A DNA stretch of 64,000 nt from Mucilaginibacter sp. L196 (GCF_009765905.1 NZ_LMUO01000011.1:432889-496888); one strand, 5' to 3'; positions 1 to 9,881 are shown, numbered from the stretch's first letter. The notes: generated from the sequence alone by a model not told the origin. Program-made: numbers and translations.

Positions 1-364
1 AGTATAAAAAGGTTCGATTTTTCATCAAAAATCAGTCAAAAACAAGCGAAATACATCGTTTTTTAATCGTTTTTAGGCCTGAAATGAACCTTTTTTCGCT
101 TAAAAACAACCAAAATATATTGTAAAAATAGCCTTTTTGAGATTTTTTTGACTGTTTTTGGGGTGAAAAGTGTACCAACTGTTTCACTTGTGCCATGGTA
201 CAGCACAACATCTTGTTTACATGTACTGATAAATATAACCTATACACTAGCTTTTCATAAGCGAAAATTTTAGATAAGCTGTTCCTTGTTCGCTTTATAA
301 CGATAGCTTAACATCGCCTTAATTTTACCTGGGTTTATTTGCGCTCTAATTAACGCAAGTACAA
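1..364. other. AT-rich intergenic region before the first TonB receptor
   Basis: No convincing gene is visible. The one open frame of about 70 codons on the minus strand (32-247) is low-complexity and lacks a recognisable domain. Several short inverted repeats occur: 6-15 with 86-95, 33-42 with 145-154, and 45-52 with 94-101. Their arms interleave, so they cannot form one simple hairpin, and in such A/T-rich sequence they may be chance. The promoter of the receptor at 365 should lie in the last 100 bases, but I see no clean TTTG/TAnnTTTG pair. Confidence 0.5.
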
Positions 365-3154
365 ATGACGAAACCCTTACCTCTTTTAATTTTACTTTTC
401 TGCTCATTATTTAGTTTTGCAAGTGCTGGCAGCATTGTAAAAGGAACTATTACTGATAAAGGCGGCCAACCGCTAATAGGAGCAACCATTGCATTGAAAA
501 ATGAAATCAACGGCAACAAAATTTATACCAGTGCCGGATTAGATGGCTCTTATATATTCAAAAACATTGATGCCGGTAAGTACGAGATCGAAGCCAAGTA
601 TGTTTCTTATAAAAGCGAAAGCAAAAACATAGTGGTTAATGGTGCCGTAGTTATAGTAGATATTTCATTAGCCAGTAAAAGTGGTTCGCTTACCGAAGTT
701 GCTGTAAGTGGCCGTGCCAACAAAACTTCTGATCAGGCGGCTATAAATGCGGAGCGCCGCTCAGATGTGATTCTGAATGCGGTTTCTGCCAGAACTATTG
801 AAGCATCACCCGATATTACCATAGCCAATGTTACCCAGCGAATATCAGGCGTTTCGGTTGAGCGGAGTAACAACGGAGAAGCACAATATGCTATTATTCG
901 TGGTATGGATCAGCGATATGAATATACACTGGTAAATGGTATAAAAATCCCAAGTCCTGATAATAAAAACCGATACGTTCCATTGGATATATTCCCGGCA
1001 GATATTGTGGACCGGCTGGAGGTTTCAAAATCATTAACTCCAAACATGGAGGGAGATGCTATTGCAGGCGCTATTAACATGGTATTAAAATCAGCTCCTG
1101 ACGATTTTACTGTTTTGGCCAATGTAGGTACAGGTTATGCCGGAAACTTTTTTAATGGCAAAGGCTTTACTCAGTTTGATCATAGCGCTAGTTTAACAAC
1201 CTCGCCTCGTGTATCAGGTAATACTGCTGCAACAATGGCCGATTTTCCAAATAATCCATTTCATTACAGCCAGGATAAAACACCATTGGGCAGTATATTA
1301 GGTTTAACGATTGGTGGCCGTACTCCGGATAAAAAGTTCGGTGCTATAGTTACCCTAAGCTATCAAAACACCTTCCGCCAAACTAACGGAACGTTTTTTA
1401 ATTCTACCACAAACGAGGAAACTAGTCAGCCGGAGTTAACAAGTCAGCAAAGCCGCACTTATGATATTCAACAAGAGCGTACAGCGGCTATTACTAAGTT
1501 TGATTATAGGTTCGATACCAATAACAGAATAAGCCTGGATGCTGATTATATCAATCTCACTAAAAATGAGTATCGCTTTACTTCGGATACCAGTTTATTA
1601 ACGAGTCACACGCAACCGGGCATTGGTAGCGTTGATCAGGATTACAGAAGTGACCGCACGGTACAGCAGATATATAATTTCGACCTGCATGGTGATCATA
1701 AATTAAGTGATAAATGGAAAATGGATTGGTCGGCTGTATATTCAAAAGCTACAGCTAATGAGCCTGATCGTGCTGATCTTTATATCACCACAGGCGCTAA
1801 TTTAGATCCTACCACGGGTGCTATTGTACAATCGCCTCAGCGCTTAAGTACAAATCCGTATGCCCAGTCGCGTGTATTTGAGGAAAACTCCGATGCGGAT
1901 AAAATCGGTTATTTGAATCTTACTTATTCGCCAACCATATTTGGTACTGTAGTGGATTTTAGCGCCGGCGGCATGTACCGTGATAAAACCAGGCACAGCA
2001 CTTATGACGATTATAATATTAACGAATCAGGAGCAACTAATCAAATATATGATGGAAACATCAATGATAATTCGTTCGCGGTGCAAAATACAGCAGGTAG
2101 CGCGTCGGATGCATTAAATTATGATTTTACCGAAAAGATTGGTGCCGGATATGGCATGTTTAAATTTACCGCAGGTAATTTATTGGCCATAGGCGGTGTA
2201 CGATATGAGAATACCAACCAACAATGGACAACCGGAGCGCCGGTAAATAGTGTTATTGGTGCAAACGGATCTATTAGCTATTTTGATGTTTTACCGAGCC
2301 TAAACTTAAAGTATACGCTTGATAACAAACAAGATGTACGTTTCTCGTATTATTCAGCTATCAGCAGACCCAACTTTTATGAGTTGATCCCTCACACTGA
2401 AGGAGACCCTGATGCGGATTATACGGAAGTAGGTAACCCATATCTTAAACGTATCACTTCAAATAATCTTGATCTGAGATATGAGTTTTTCCCTCAGGCG
2501 CTTGATCAATTATTGGCAGGTGTGTTTTATAAAAATATCCAAAATCCAATCGAGTATGCTGTAGTACTTCCGCCACATGCGGTTGACTATGTTTTAGAGC
2601 CTGAAAACTTTGGTAATGCAAACAACTATGGTTTTGAGCTGGATGCGACAAAATATGTCAGAAACTTTGGCTTGAGGTTGAATTATACTTATACAAATTC
2701 AGAAATCACTACCACCAAATTGCTGGATTACCGTGATGCTAATGGAAACCTAACACATCGTGATGTAACGCAAACACGCCCTCTTCAGGATCAGTCAAAG
2801 AATATAGGGAACTTATCGTTTCTATATCGCGAACCAAAAAGCGGTTTTGATGCGCAAGTTTCTGCTGTATATACCGGCGCACGCATTTACGCAGTCTCAC
2901 CTTACCTTGATAACGACATCTGGCAGAAAGGATTTGTGACGCTGGACGTATCCGCAGAGAAAAAGATATTTAAAAAATTCTATATCTACGCTAAGGCTAC
3001 TAACCTTACGAATACTCCTCTCCAATTAGAAATACACCGCCCGTATACCCCACAGGCTAATGTGTTTGAAGATCAAACCGTCGGTAAAAACATATTTATC
3101 CGCAAGGATACTTATGATCAGTATTACATTTTGGGTATAAGGTATAAATTATAA
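365..3154 (+). CDS. TonB-dependent outer-membrane receptor
   Basis: A 929-residue outer-membrane receptor that should import a ligand using energy from the TonB complex. A signal peptide covers about residues 1-21 (FSFASAG end). A carboxypeptidase-regulatory-like domain follows at about 23-110, then a plug at about 135-245 (NGVKIP-type segment, DRLEVSKSLTPNMEGDAIAGAINM), then the beta-barrel to the terminal strand ending in YYILGIRYKL. It lacks the SusC-specific plug signature and is not followed by SusD, so it is not a SusC homologue. Its stop lies 10 bases before the start of a beta-helix lipoprotein and a MINPP-like phosphatase follows, which suggests phytate or another phosphorylated ligand. 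The ligand is inference from neighbours. The receptor family call is secure. Confidence 0.93.
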   Translation: MTKPLPLLILLFCSLFSFASAGSIVKGTITDKGGQPLIGATIALKNEINGNKIYTSAGLDGSYIFKNIDAGKYEIEAKYVSYKSESKNIVVNGAVVIVDISLASKSGSLTEVAVSGRANKTSDQAAINAERRSDVILNAVSARTIEASPDITIANVTQRISGVSVERSNNGEAQYAIIRGMDQRYEYTLVNGIKIPSPDNKNRYVPLDIFPADIVDRLEVSKSLTPNMEGDAIAGAINMVLKSAPDDFTVLANVGTGYAGNFFNGKGFTQFDHSASLTTSPRVSGNTAATMADFPNNPFHYSQDKTPLGSILGLTIGGRTPDKKFGAIVTLSYQNTFRQTNGTFFNSTTNEETSQPELTSQQSRTYDIQQERTAAITKFDYRFDTNNRISLDADYINLTKNEYRFTSDTSLLTSHTQPGIGSVDQDYRSDRTVQQIYNFDLHGDHKLSDKWKMDWSAVYSKATANEPDRADLYITTGANLDPTTGAIVQSPQRLSTNPYAQSRVFEENSDADKIGYLNLTYSPTIFGTVVDFSAGGMYRDKTRHSTYDDYNINESGATNQIYDGNINDNSFAVQNTAGSASDALNYDFTEKIGAGYGMFKFTAGNLLAIGGVRYENTNQQWTTGAPVNSVIGANGSISYFDVLPSLNLKYTLDNKQDVRFSYYSAISRPNFYELIPHTEGDPDADYTEVGNPYLKRITSNNLDLRYEFFPQALDQLLAGVFYKNIQNPIEYAVVLPPHAVDYVLEPENFGNANNYGFELDATKYVRNFGLRLNYTYTNSEITTTKLLDYRDANGNLTHRDVTQTRPLQDQSKNIGNLSFLYREPKSGFDAQVSAVYTGARIYAVSPYLDNDIWQKGFVTLDVSAEKKIFKKFYIYAKATNLTNTPLQLEIHRPYTPQANVFEDQTVGKNIFIRKDTYDQYYILGIRYKL

Positions 3155-3164
3155 TTATTTGAAA

Positions 3165-4562
3165 ATGAAAAGATTAACTATTATATTAAATCTGGCTGTT
3201 AGTATTATGCTATTTAGCGCTTGTCATAAGACGGGAAATCTAAGGATCTCTCAACCTGTTGTACAAGTGGGTAGCATTATTACTTCAGATACCCTTAACG
3301 GTAATGTTAAGGGAACTTTATTAAGCGGAAAAACCTATTATTTTGCAAGTAATATTACTGTTAATGGTGGCGATACACTATTAATGCAAGCAGGTACTAA
3401 ATTGATTGCACTGGGCAATGGTTTAACCTATCAAACCGCCCCCGAGATATTTGTGCACGGTACATTTATAAGCCTTGGCACACAAGCAAATCCCAATTAT
3501 ATTACCGTTAGCAGCGCGGCGCAATTGCATACGCAGGCAAATGCACAAAATTATACCAATGTTTTCCAGGGATGGTGGGGTGGTATATTTTGCACCCCGG
3601 GTGCGGTAACTGCAGAGGATCCTAATCCGGCTGGCGGGGATGTGATCATTAAATGGACGCATCTTGAATTTGCAGGTGGTCCTTCAGGTCCTGATGATAA
3701 TGCGACTGTTTATAGCCCGGTAGGTTCGCCCCGTTGGACAATTTATTTTGGCAACATCACCAAAAACTTTATCCTCGAGGATTCGTGGGTATTTGGTAGC
3801 CGCGATGACGCCATGCGTATAGCCGGTGGCCATGTGGATATTATGCGTAACACCTATGAGCTATGCGGCGTTGCAGCCGGAGAAGCTTGTAATATTAAAA
3901 GCGGTTCAGTAGGAGATGTAGGCTACAATATGGTTATCGGTGCGGCAACCAATGCCTTTAAAATATCAGATGCAGGCAGCACCGGTACACAGTGCAACAT
4001 CAATTGTTATAATAACACCCTTGTAAATTGTGGTTTCAGGCAAAACTCCACCAGCGGTCACGGTGGTTCAATTGATTTTGAAAAATCAGCTAAAGGCAAT
4101 GCTTATAACAATATGATCGTGAATTGTGCTATTGGTTTGCGGGTATTAAGCAGTGCCGACGTTGCTAACGTGCATTATAACAATCAGCTATTTTATGGGT
4201 ATAATGCAACCTTAGTTAAGGAGTTTTATGCTGCTGATGGTATTGGAAAAGTTCAGGCTGCCGACATTTATTCTGCTACGGAGCAGCAAAATAATCCAAT
4301 GTTTTATGGCTTTGATGTAAATGCATATAACTATACCCAATATCCGGCTCCTGTTACTGCAGATAACCAAACACCTGTAATTGTAATGGTGGGTACTTCC
4401 AGCTTTAGGCCCCAGGCAACTTCACCGGCGTTGGGAAAAGCCAGTACAACAGCAGCATCCTATAACACTGTTACAACAACAGGCAATTATGGGGCAAATA
4501 TTACGGCTCCAGGTAAAGATATAGGTGCTTATCAAAATGATGGTACCGGTAACCAACATTAA
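3165..4562 (+). CDS. Right-handed beta-helix surface lipoprotein
   Basis: A secreted lipoprotein of 465 residues. The ATG at 3165 is preferred over a TTG two codons earlier because it begins a clean signal peptide (KRLTIILNLAVSIMLFSAC) with a lipobox cysteine at residue 20. The body is rich in short Asn/Gly/Val repeats (NAYNNMIVNC, VHYNNQLFYG, INCYNNTLVNCGF), typical of parallel beta-helix proteins of the pectate-lyase-like or Bacteroidota 'multidrug transporter'-annotated family. No catalytic residue set is evident, so it may bind rather than cleave a ligand. It starts 11 bases after the receptor stop and should be co-transcribed with it. A strong terminator follows at 4577. Fold confidence is good and function is unknown. 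Confidence 0.8.
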   Translation: MKRLTIILNLAVSIMLFSACHKTGNLRISQPVVQVGSIITSDTLNGNVKGTLLSGKTYYFASNITVNGGDTLLMQAGTKLIALGNGLTYQTAPEIFVHGTFISLGTQANPNYITVSSAAQLHTQANAQNYTNVFQGWWGGIFCTPGAVTAEDPNPAGGDVIIKWTHLEFAGGPSGPDDNATVYSPVGSPRWTIYFGNITKNFILEDSWVFGSRDDAMRIAGGHVDIMRNTYELCGVAAGEACNIKSGSVGDVGYNMVIGAATNAFKISDAGSTGTQCNINCYNNTLVNCGFRQNSTSGHGGSIDFEKSAKGNAYNNMIVNCAIGLRVLSSADVANVHYNNQLFYGYNATLVKEFYAADGIGKVQAADIYSATEQQNNPMFYGFDVNAYNYTQYPAPVTADNQTPVIVMVGTSSFRPQATSPALGKASTTAASYNTVTTTGNYGANITAPGKDIGAYQNDGTGNQH

Positions 4563-4576
4563 TAATTGAATTTATT

Positions 4577-4610
4577 AAACAGAGACGTAATACAATGCGT
4601 CTCTGTTTTT
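4577..4610 (+). terminator. Rho-independent terminator after the beta-helix lipoprotein
   Basis: Inverted repeat ACAGAGACG (4579-4587) with CGTCTCTGT (4598-4606), extended by A/T pairs on both sides, with a 10-nt loop and a run of T after the stem. It sits between the lipoprotein and the phosphatase gene. The phosphatase therefore either has its own promoter or depends on read-through. Confidence 0.85.
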
Positions 4611-4628
4611 GTTAACATTAAACCTGTT

Positions 4629-5969
4629 ATGAAAACTACCATATTGTTCCTTTTGTTTGTAATTGTATTGCCTTTGGGGGCATTTGCCCAAAACTGCACC
4701 AGCGATTTTTTAGGTACAAAAACGCTTTATAAATCTTCCGGCTCAAAATATACCGCTGCACCTACAGGTTATGTGCCTGTTTTTATAAACCATGTTAGTA
4801 GGCATGGTGCGCGGCATTTAACTAAGGATGTAAAATCAACGCTCGCATACAAATTATTATTTAAAGCAGATAGCTTAAACGGATTAACTGCAAAAGGGAC
4901 GCAATTGAAGCAAATGGTTATTGCTTTACAAAAAATTGAAAAGGGAAAGAAAGGCTTTATCTCTGCCGAGGGAAAAGAAGAATTGCGTGGTTTGGGCGAA
5001 CGGATGTATTTAAACTATCCAAATGTGTTTAAGGGTGATCTGAATCTTAGCATCGCCATAACTAAAGAAATACGTACCCGGCAAAGCGCTGATGCTTTTT
5101 TAAAGGGATTAAACAGCAAACTTAAAGATACGGTATCCGCAACGTTTCATAATGATGATGTGGCCTTAAGATTTTATGATTTATCACCTGCCTATAAAAA
5201 CTTTGAAGATAGTGTAGATAACGATGCGGCGATGCTGGAGATTGAAAAAGCAGACGATTTTAAAGCTATTAATTTTTTTGTTGCCAGCCGGATATTTACT
5301 GCCGGATTTTTAAAACAATTGAATGAAGATCAGCAATCAAAATTTGTAGCTGATATATTTGGATTTGCTACAATTGTTTATTCGTTAAAAACAGAGATAA
5401 GGGAAGAAGGGCATGAAACAAAAGATCTAAATTTCGAATCGTTTTTTACTTGCGACGAGTTGAAGAAGTTAGGTGAGATGGATTCCTGGAATGAAGATTT
5501 AAAAAAGGGGCCAGGGAAGAATTGTAATGGTATACAGGTAAGAGTAGCCGTACCGCTGTTGGTTGATTTTTTAAATACCTCAGATGAATTTATAAAAACT
5601 GGTAAAAACGATGCACGGCTTCGTTTCGCGCACGCGGAAACAATAGCTCCATTTGCCGCTTTGCTACAAATAGCATCGGCAGATAAACCGATTAGGAGTG
5701 TTGGTAAATCAAATACCAACTGGAACACATCAACAATTATCCCGCTAAGTTCAAATATTAATTGGGTGTTTTATAAACGAAAGGGGACTTCAAATTACTT
5801 GGTTAAGGTATTGTTAAACGAAAAGGAAGAAAAGATAGACGGCCTCTATTCAAAGTCATTTCCGTATTATCAATGGCATGATTTGAGGACTTTCTACCTG
5901 AAAAAATTAGAAAGATTAAAAGTTAAAACTTCTGATGACATGAGCTCATATCTGTTACAGCTTAGGTAA
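4629..5969 (+). CDS. Histidine phosphatase, MINPP (phytase)-like
   Basis: A secreted 446-residue member of the histidine phosphatase clade-2 superfamily. The ATG at 4629 begins a signal peptide (ILFLLFVIVLPLGAFAQ). An in-frame TTG at 4566 lies upstream of the terminator hairpin and is rejected. The phosphate-binding motif SRHGARH (His59 nucleophile) is followed far downstream by HAE (about residue 335). HAE replaces the HD dyad of ordinary histidine acid phosphatases and marks the multiple inositol polyphosphate phosphatase group, known to act as phytases in gut Bacteroides. The likely reaction is stepwise release of phosphate from phytate in the periplasm or at the cell surface. The upstream receptor and lipoprotein would capture the ligand. 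Substrate is family inference. Confidence 0.85.
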   Translation: MKTTILFLLFVIVLPLGAFAQNCTSDFLGTKTLYKSSGSKYTAAPTGYVPVFINHVSRHGARHLTKDVKSTLAYKLLFKADSLNGLTAKGTQLKQMVIALQKIEKGKKGFISAEGKEELRGLGERMYLNYPNVFKGDLNLSIAITKEIRTRQSADAFLKGLNSKLKDTVSATFHNDDVALRFYDLSPAYKNFEDSVDNDAAMLEIEKADDFKAINFFVASRIFTAGFLKQLNEDQQSKFVADIFGFATIVYSLKTEIREEGHETKDLNFESFFTCDELKKLGEMDSWNEDLKKGPGKNCNGIQVRVAVPLLVDFLNTSDEFIKTGKNDARLRFAHAETIAPFAALLQIASADKPIRSVGKSNTNWNTSTIIPLSSNINWVFYKRKGTSNYLVKVLLNEKEEKIDGLYSKSFPYYQWHDLRTFYLKKLERLKVKTSDDMSSYLLQLR

Positions 5970-5994
5970 ATATTATTTTGGGCCTGATAAGAAA

Positions 5995-6020
5995 GGCAAC
6001 CCTTATCCGTCTGCTACCGT
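5995..6020 (+). promoter_or_regulatory. Putative ECF sigma promoter, site A
   Basis: GGCAACC at 5995-6001, a 16-nt spacer, then CGT at 6018-6020 followed by ACTT. It belongs to the set of seven identically spaced elements in front of the polysaccharide transcription units. The expected transcription start is near 6027, giving a leader of roughly 54 nt to the TTG start of the ABC transporter at 6081. Confidence 0.8.
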
Positions 6021-6080
6021 ACTTTAAGAAGAAATGCTCATTGCTGATATAAGCGCTGTGAATTAACTTCTATAAAAGAT

Positions 6081-7739
6081 TTGAAATACTTAGCTGAATC
6101 TGTTCTAAGAATACTTAATCGCAAAGAAAAGATAAGGTTTGGCCTAAACATTACACTTGATTTGTTGATTGGGATACTGGATATAGTTTTTTTGGGCTTA
6201 TTGTTAGTAATAATCAATTTTTATTCAATAAACCAAATCCCGGTCAATCATATTCTACAGCAATCATTATTCAGTAAAAACTCGCTGACGCTAATCAGTG
6301 TGTTTTTCGGGTTATACGCGTTGAAAAATTGGGCAGGTTACGGCATTGCTCAATCTCAAAATGCTTTCTTTTACCAGATTGCCTCCCGTTTGTCAAGGCA
6401 AAATATGATTGATTATTTAAAAGAAGATTATTTCAAATTTATAAATATTGATTCATCGGTTTACATCCGCAAAATAAGCCAACAGCCAATAGAATTTAGC
6501 AACTACATCCTCACCAACATCCAGCAGATCATCTCGCAAAGCATATTGATTTTTTTTGCCATAGTTGGTATACTCTTTTATCACCCTTCACTATTTCTTT
6601 CCTTATTCATTTTATTGGTGCCCCCGGTAGCTTTATTAGGGTATTACATTAAAAAAAGGTTAAAAGAGGTAAGAACCAATTCAAAACTAACCAGTCAGTT
6701 AACGCTTCAATACTTAAAAGAGTCGCTTTCCGGGTACGTTGAAAGCAATATATATGATAAGAATGATTTTTTTACCGACAGATTTCACCACCAGCAAAAA
6801 CAACTTAATGGGTACATAGCCACACAACAAACCTTGCAAGGGCTACCATCGCGTCTCATGGAAGTTTTTGCTGTTTTAGGTTTTCTGATCCTGATAGCTA
6901 TTAATAAATATTTTTCTGGCAATCACGGTGTCGGTTTATTAGATATCGGGGTGTTTATGGCGGCCTCTTACAAGATCATCCCCGGGATAATTAAAATATT
7001 AAACAGTGCGGGGCAAATTAAAACCTATGAATTTACATTGAACGATTTACAACGCGACAATGAGGAGACGGTTAATGTGAGCATACTGGAGTCGGTTATT
7101 AGTTCAATACAATTGGATAGGATTGATTTTTCGTATAGGCACAACCAAATATTAAACGGTTTTTCTCTCGATCTTTTTCCAGGTGATTTTGTTGGTATTT
7201 CCGGGCTATCTGGTTTGGGTAAAACAACCATTATAAATTTATTATTGGGCTTTTTGGAGCAAGATAATGGAAGCATTTCTATCAATAGTATCGAAACAAA
7301 TACTTCTGATCGTCAGCTTTTTTGGAATCGTATTTCCTATTGTAAACAACATCCCTTTTTTATAAACGACTCCATACTCAAAAATATAACACTTACTGAG
7401 GATGCTTACGATTATTCAAGATTAGAAAATGTGCTTTCTTTTTGCGGTGTTGATATCATGCTGAGCCAATACCCCGAAGGTATTGACAAGCTAATTACCG
7501 AAAATGGTAAAAACATAAGCGGCGGCCAAAAACAACGATTAATGCTGGCAAGGGCCTTATACCACGATTTTGACTTGCTGATATTAGATGAACCCTTTAG
7601 CGAATTGGATGAAACTGCAGAAAAAACACTATTAGCTAAACTTAAACTGCTGGCACAAAAAGGTAAAATGATCATCATGATAACTCATAACAAATCCAGC
7701 CTGTCATTTTGCAATAAATTGATTTCGCTAAATGATTAA
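6081..7739 (+). CDS. ABC exporter, transmembrane plus ATPase half-transporter
   Basis: A 552-residue half-transporter of the MsbA/PglK type, expected to dimerise and flip lipid-linked saccharide or another amphipathic substrate across the inner membrane. About six membrane segments fill residues 20-330. The ATPase domain carries Walker A GLSGLGKTT (near 375), signature SGGQKQR (near 480), Walker B LLILDEP (near 502) and the H-loop histidine in ITHNK (near 534). The start is TTG: the frame contains no upstream ATG after the putative promoter at 5995, and later methionines would remove the first helix. It overlaps the next glycosyltransferase by 8 bases, so the two are translationally coupled. 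Substrate is unknown; the context points to polysaccharide assembly. Confidence 0.9.
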   Translation: MKYLAESVLRILNRKEKIRFGLNITLDLLIGILDIVFLGLLLVIINFYSINQIPVNHILQQSLFSKNSLTLISVFFGLYALKNWAGYGIAQSQNAFFYQIASRLSRQNMIDYLKEDYFKFINIDSSVYIRKISQQPIEFSNYILTNIQQIISQSILIFFAIVGILFYHPSLFLSLFILLVPPVALLGYYIKKRLKEVRTNSKLTSQLTLQYLKESLSGYVESNIYDKNDFFTDRFHHQQKQLNGYIATQQTLQGLPSRLMEVFAVLGFLILIAINKYFSGNHGVGLLDIGVFMAASYKIIPGIIKILNSAGQIKTYEFTLNDLQRDNEETVNVSILESVISSIQLDRIDFSYRHNQILNGFSLDLFPGDFVGISGLSGLGKTTIINLLLGFLEQDNGSISINSIETNTSDRQLFWNRISYCKQHPFFINDSILKNITLTEDAYDYSRLENVLSFCGVDIMLSQYPEGIDKLITENGKNISGGQKQRLMLARALYHDFDLLILDEPFSELDETAEKTLLAKLKLLAQKGKMIIMITHNKSSLSFCNKLISLND

Positions 7740-8808
7740 TAGACCCGATACCCTGATTATTCTTACACCCGGTTTTCCTGAGGATGAAGCGGATAGCACC
7801 TGTATACCACCACAACAGGTATTTGTAAAGGCATTGAAGGAAAATAATCCGCAATTAAATATCATCGTTTTAACTTTTCATTATCCGTTTTTTTCTGCCC
7901 GGTATCAGTGGAATGGGGTAGATGTTATATCATTTGGAGGCGAACGTAAAGGCCGGTTTTATCGCAAAATAATGGATGTAAGGGTATGGGCCGAGTTGAA
8001 AAAAATAAATAAAGAATACCACATAATTGGCCTGTTAAGTTTTTGGTTAGGTAAATGTGCTTTTATCGGGAGTTGGTTTGCCGAAAAATATCACTTAACA
8101 CACTATTGTTGGATATTGGGCCAGGATGCCAAAGCAGGTAATAAATATGTACGAAAAATCAACCCTAAAGGAAAATCATTAATTGCACTGTCAGATTTTA
8201 TTGCTACCGAATTTTATAAAAATTATGGAATACTTCCTCAGCACATTATACCGGTTGGGATTGATACCTCGTTGTTTGCTAAAGTTATTCCTGAAAAGAA
8301 CATTGACATAATTGGTGCGGGTTCCTTTATCCCACTAAAGCAGTACGATATATTTGTAGAAGTAATAAAATTGCTAAAAGAGGATTTTCCGGCTATTAAA
8401 ACTTGCATCTGCGGCGATGGCCCAGAAATGATGCATTTACGCACAATGATTGATGTAATGGATTTAGAAGATAATATTAAACTGTTAGGCAGGCAATCGC
8501 ATGCACAGGTGTTAACCTTAATGCAAAGGTCTAAAGTACTTTTGCATCCCTCCAATTATGAAGGATTTGGCGCTGTTTGCCTTGAAGCATTATATGCAAA
8601 TGCGCAGGTGGTTAGTTTTGTTAAGCCGATGGATGCAGCTATTGAAAACTGGCACATTGCGGAAGACAAGGCAAGTATGGTGCAGATCTTAAAGACTATT
8701 TTGCAAAATCAAGATTTAAAATATCAATCCATATTGCCTTATTCTATACATGATAATGCTAAAGTAGCTATGAAACTATTTGATTACAATCCTGTTGCAA
8801 TTTCCTGA
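7732..8808 (+). CDS. Glycosyltransferase family 4
   Basis: A 358-residue GT-B-fold retaining glycosyltransferase. The C-terminal half has the group-1 signature: IGAGSFIPLKQYDIFVEV at the start of the second Rossmann domain, and HPSNYEGFGAVCLEAL with the E-x7-E donor-binding pair. No signal peptide is present, so it should act at the cytoplasmic face of the inner membrane. It overlaps the ABC exporter gene and converges with the next glycosyltransferase gene, the two 3' ends overlapping by 25 bases (8784-8808). Donor and acceptor sugars cannot be told. Confidence 0.9.
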   Translation: MINRPDTLIILTPGFPEDEADSTCIPPQQVFVKALKENNPQLNIIVLTFHYPFFSARYQWNGVDVISFGGERKGRFYRKIMDVRVWAELKKINKEYHIIGLLSFWLGKCAFIGSWFAEKYHLTHYCWILGQDAKAGNKYVRKINPKGKSLIALSDFIATEFYKNYGILPQHIIPVGIDTSLFAKVIPEKNIDIIGAGSFIPLKQYDIFVEVIKLLKEDFPAIKTCICGDGPEMMHLRTMIDVMDLEDNIKLLGRQSHAQVLTLMQRSKVLLHPSNYEGFGAVCLEALYANAQVVSFVKPMDAAIENWHIAEDKASMVQILKTILQNQDLKYQSILPYSIHDNAKVAMKLFDYNPVAIS

Positions 8809-9881
8809 ATCCGGCTGGCAATCGCCTCAAAAGAAAGATTTGATTTGAAATAACTAAGGCAGTTTTTTTGCTTTTCCTCAATATTTGAAGCTTGTGTTTG
8901 TACCAATACGTTTAATAAGGCATTTTCATTTGCAACTTCATATAACAGTCCGCATCTGCCATTATCAGTTATCATCCTGAAAGAATCTATATCAGTTACA
9001 ATCGGCACGCAGCCGCAAGCCATCGCTTCACAAATTGCGGTGCCGCTGCCTTCATAATGCGAACCGGAGAGCAGAAAATCGGCGCTGTTAAACCAGTAGA
9101 GCAACTCATTATGCAATATTTTGCCAACTAATATAATTTGGGTTCCGTGTGCGCTTGCATTCAATAATTGTTTAATCTCACTAAGCAATTCCTCTGTTTG
9201 ATAAATCATGTACAAATGAGCTTCCGGGCTAACGGCCGCAAACCTTAGGAATGCTTTGACAACATTCAACGGATCTTTATTTTCATTCAATCTCCCTACC
9301 CATAAAAAAACAGGGTCGCCACTAACACCTGTTTTTAGCTTGGCAGTTTTTTTATTAATGGGGTGAAAATGCGTTGATACCTCCATTACCTCATGTATTT
9401 TTTTGAGCGATGATAGATTGCCTTTACTTATCCAGTCCATACCCATGGGCTTAGAGGCAAATAGGTAAGCATCCACGAAATAGTCGGCTAGTCTTTGACT
9501 ATATTTTTTAATACCGATGAATGGCCGTTCAGCATGATGTTGCGCGATGATCTTTACTTTTTTCCTGTTTAGTAGACCTAATTGTATTACTTGTAATGGA
9601 AAATGCAGGCCTTGTATTACAATAACATCTGGTTTATGAGATAGGATGTAACGATGCAGTTTTAAAGGCACGAGGCGCTCAAAAGCCGATAATCTTAAAA
9701 ACTGATAATGTACACCATATTTAAAGCAACTGCCTTCGTAATTTATTTGTTCAATACTGATCACTTCATTACCCACACTTAAAGCACTTTGAATTCCCGC
9801 ATATAAGCTAATGCGCTTTAACCATCGTTCAGGATCGTCGAATTCTTTTGTAATTACGTAGCTGGCAAATACAAACTTCAT
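8784..9881 (-). CDS. Glycosyltransferase family 4
   Basis: A 365-residue GT-B glycosyltransferase. The second domain begins with FLWVGRLNENKDPLNVVKAF and carries the donor-site segment GSHYEGSGTAICEAMACGCVPIVTD. It is the last gene of a minus-strand operon (methyltransferase, amidohydrolase, this gene); the amidohydrolase stop is 11 bases upstream. Its 3' end overlaps the convergent glycosyltransferase gene. Specificity is unknown. It may glycosylate a small molecule made by the amidohydrolase/methyltransferase pair or add a sugar to the polysaccharide. Confidence 0.9.
   Translation of the reverse strand: MKFVFASYVITKEFDDPERWLKRISLYAGIQSALSVGNEVISIEQINYEGSCFKYGVHYQFLRLSAFERLVPLKLHRYILSHKPDVIVIQGLHFPLQVIQLGLLNRKKVKIIAQHHAERPFIGIKKYSQRLADYFVDAYLFASKPMGMDWISKGNLSSLKKIHEVMEVSTHFHPINKKTAKLKTGVSGDPVFLWVGRLNENKDPLNVVKAFLRFAAVSPEAHLYMIYQTEELLSEIKQLLNASAHGTQIILVGKILHNELLYWFNSADFLLSGSHYEGSGTAICEAMACGCVPIVTDIDSFRMITDNGRCGLLYEVANENALLNVLVQTQASNIEEKQKNCLSYFKSNLSFEAIASRIQEIATGL

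Noticed and set aside
32..247. 71-codon open frame on the minus strand
   Set aside because: Low-complexity, Lys/Phe/Ser-rich composition, no domain, no start context; probably non-coding.
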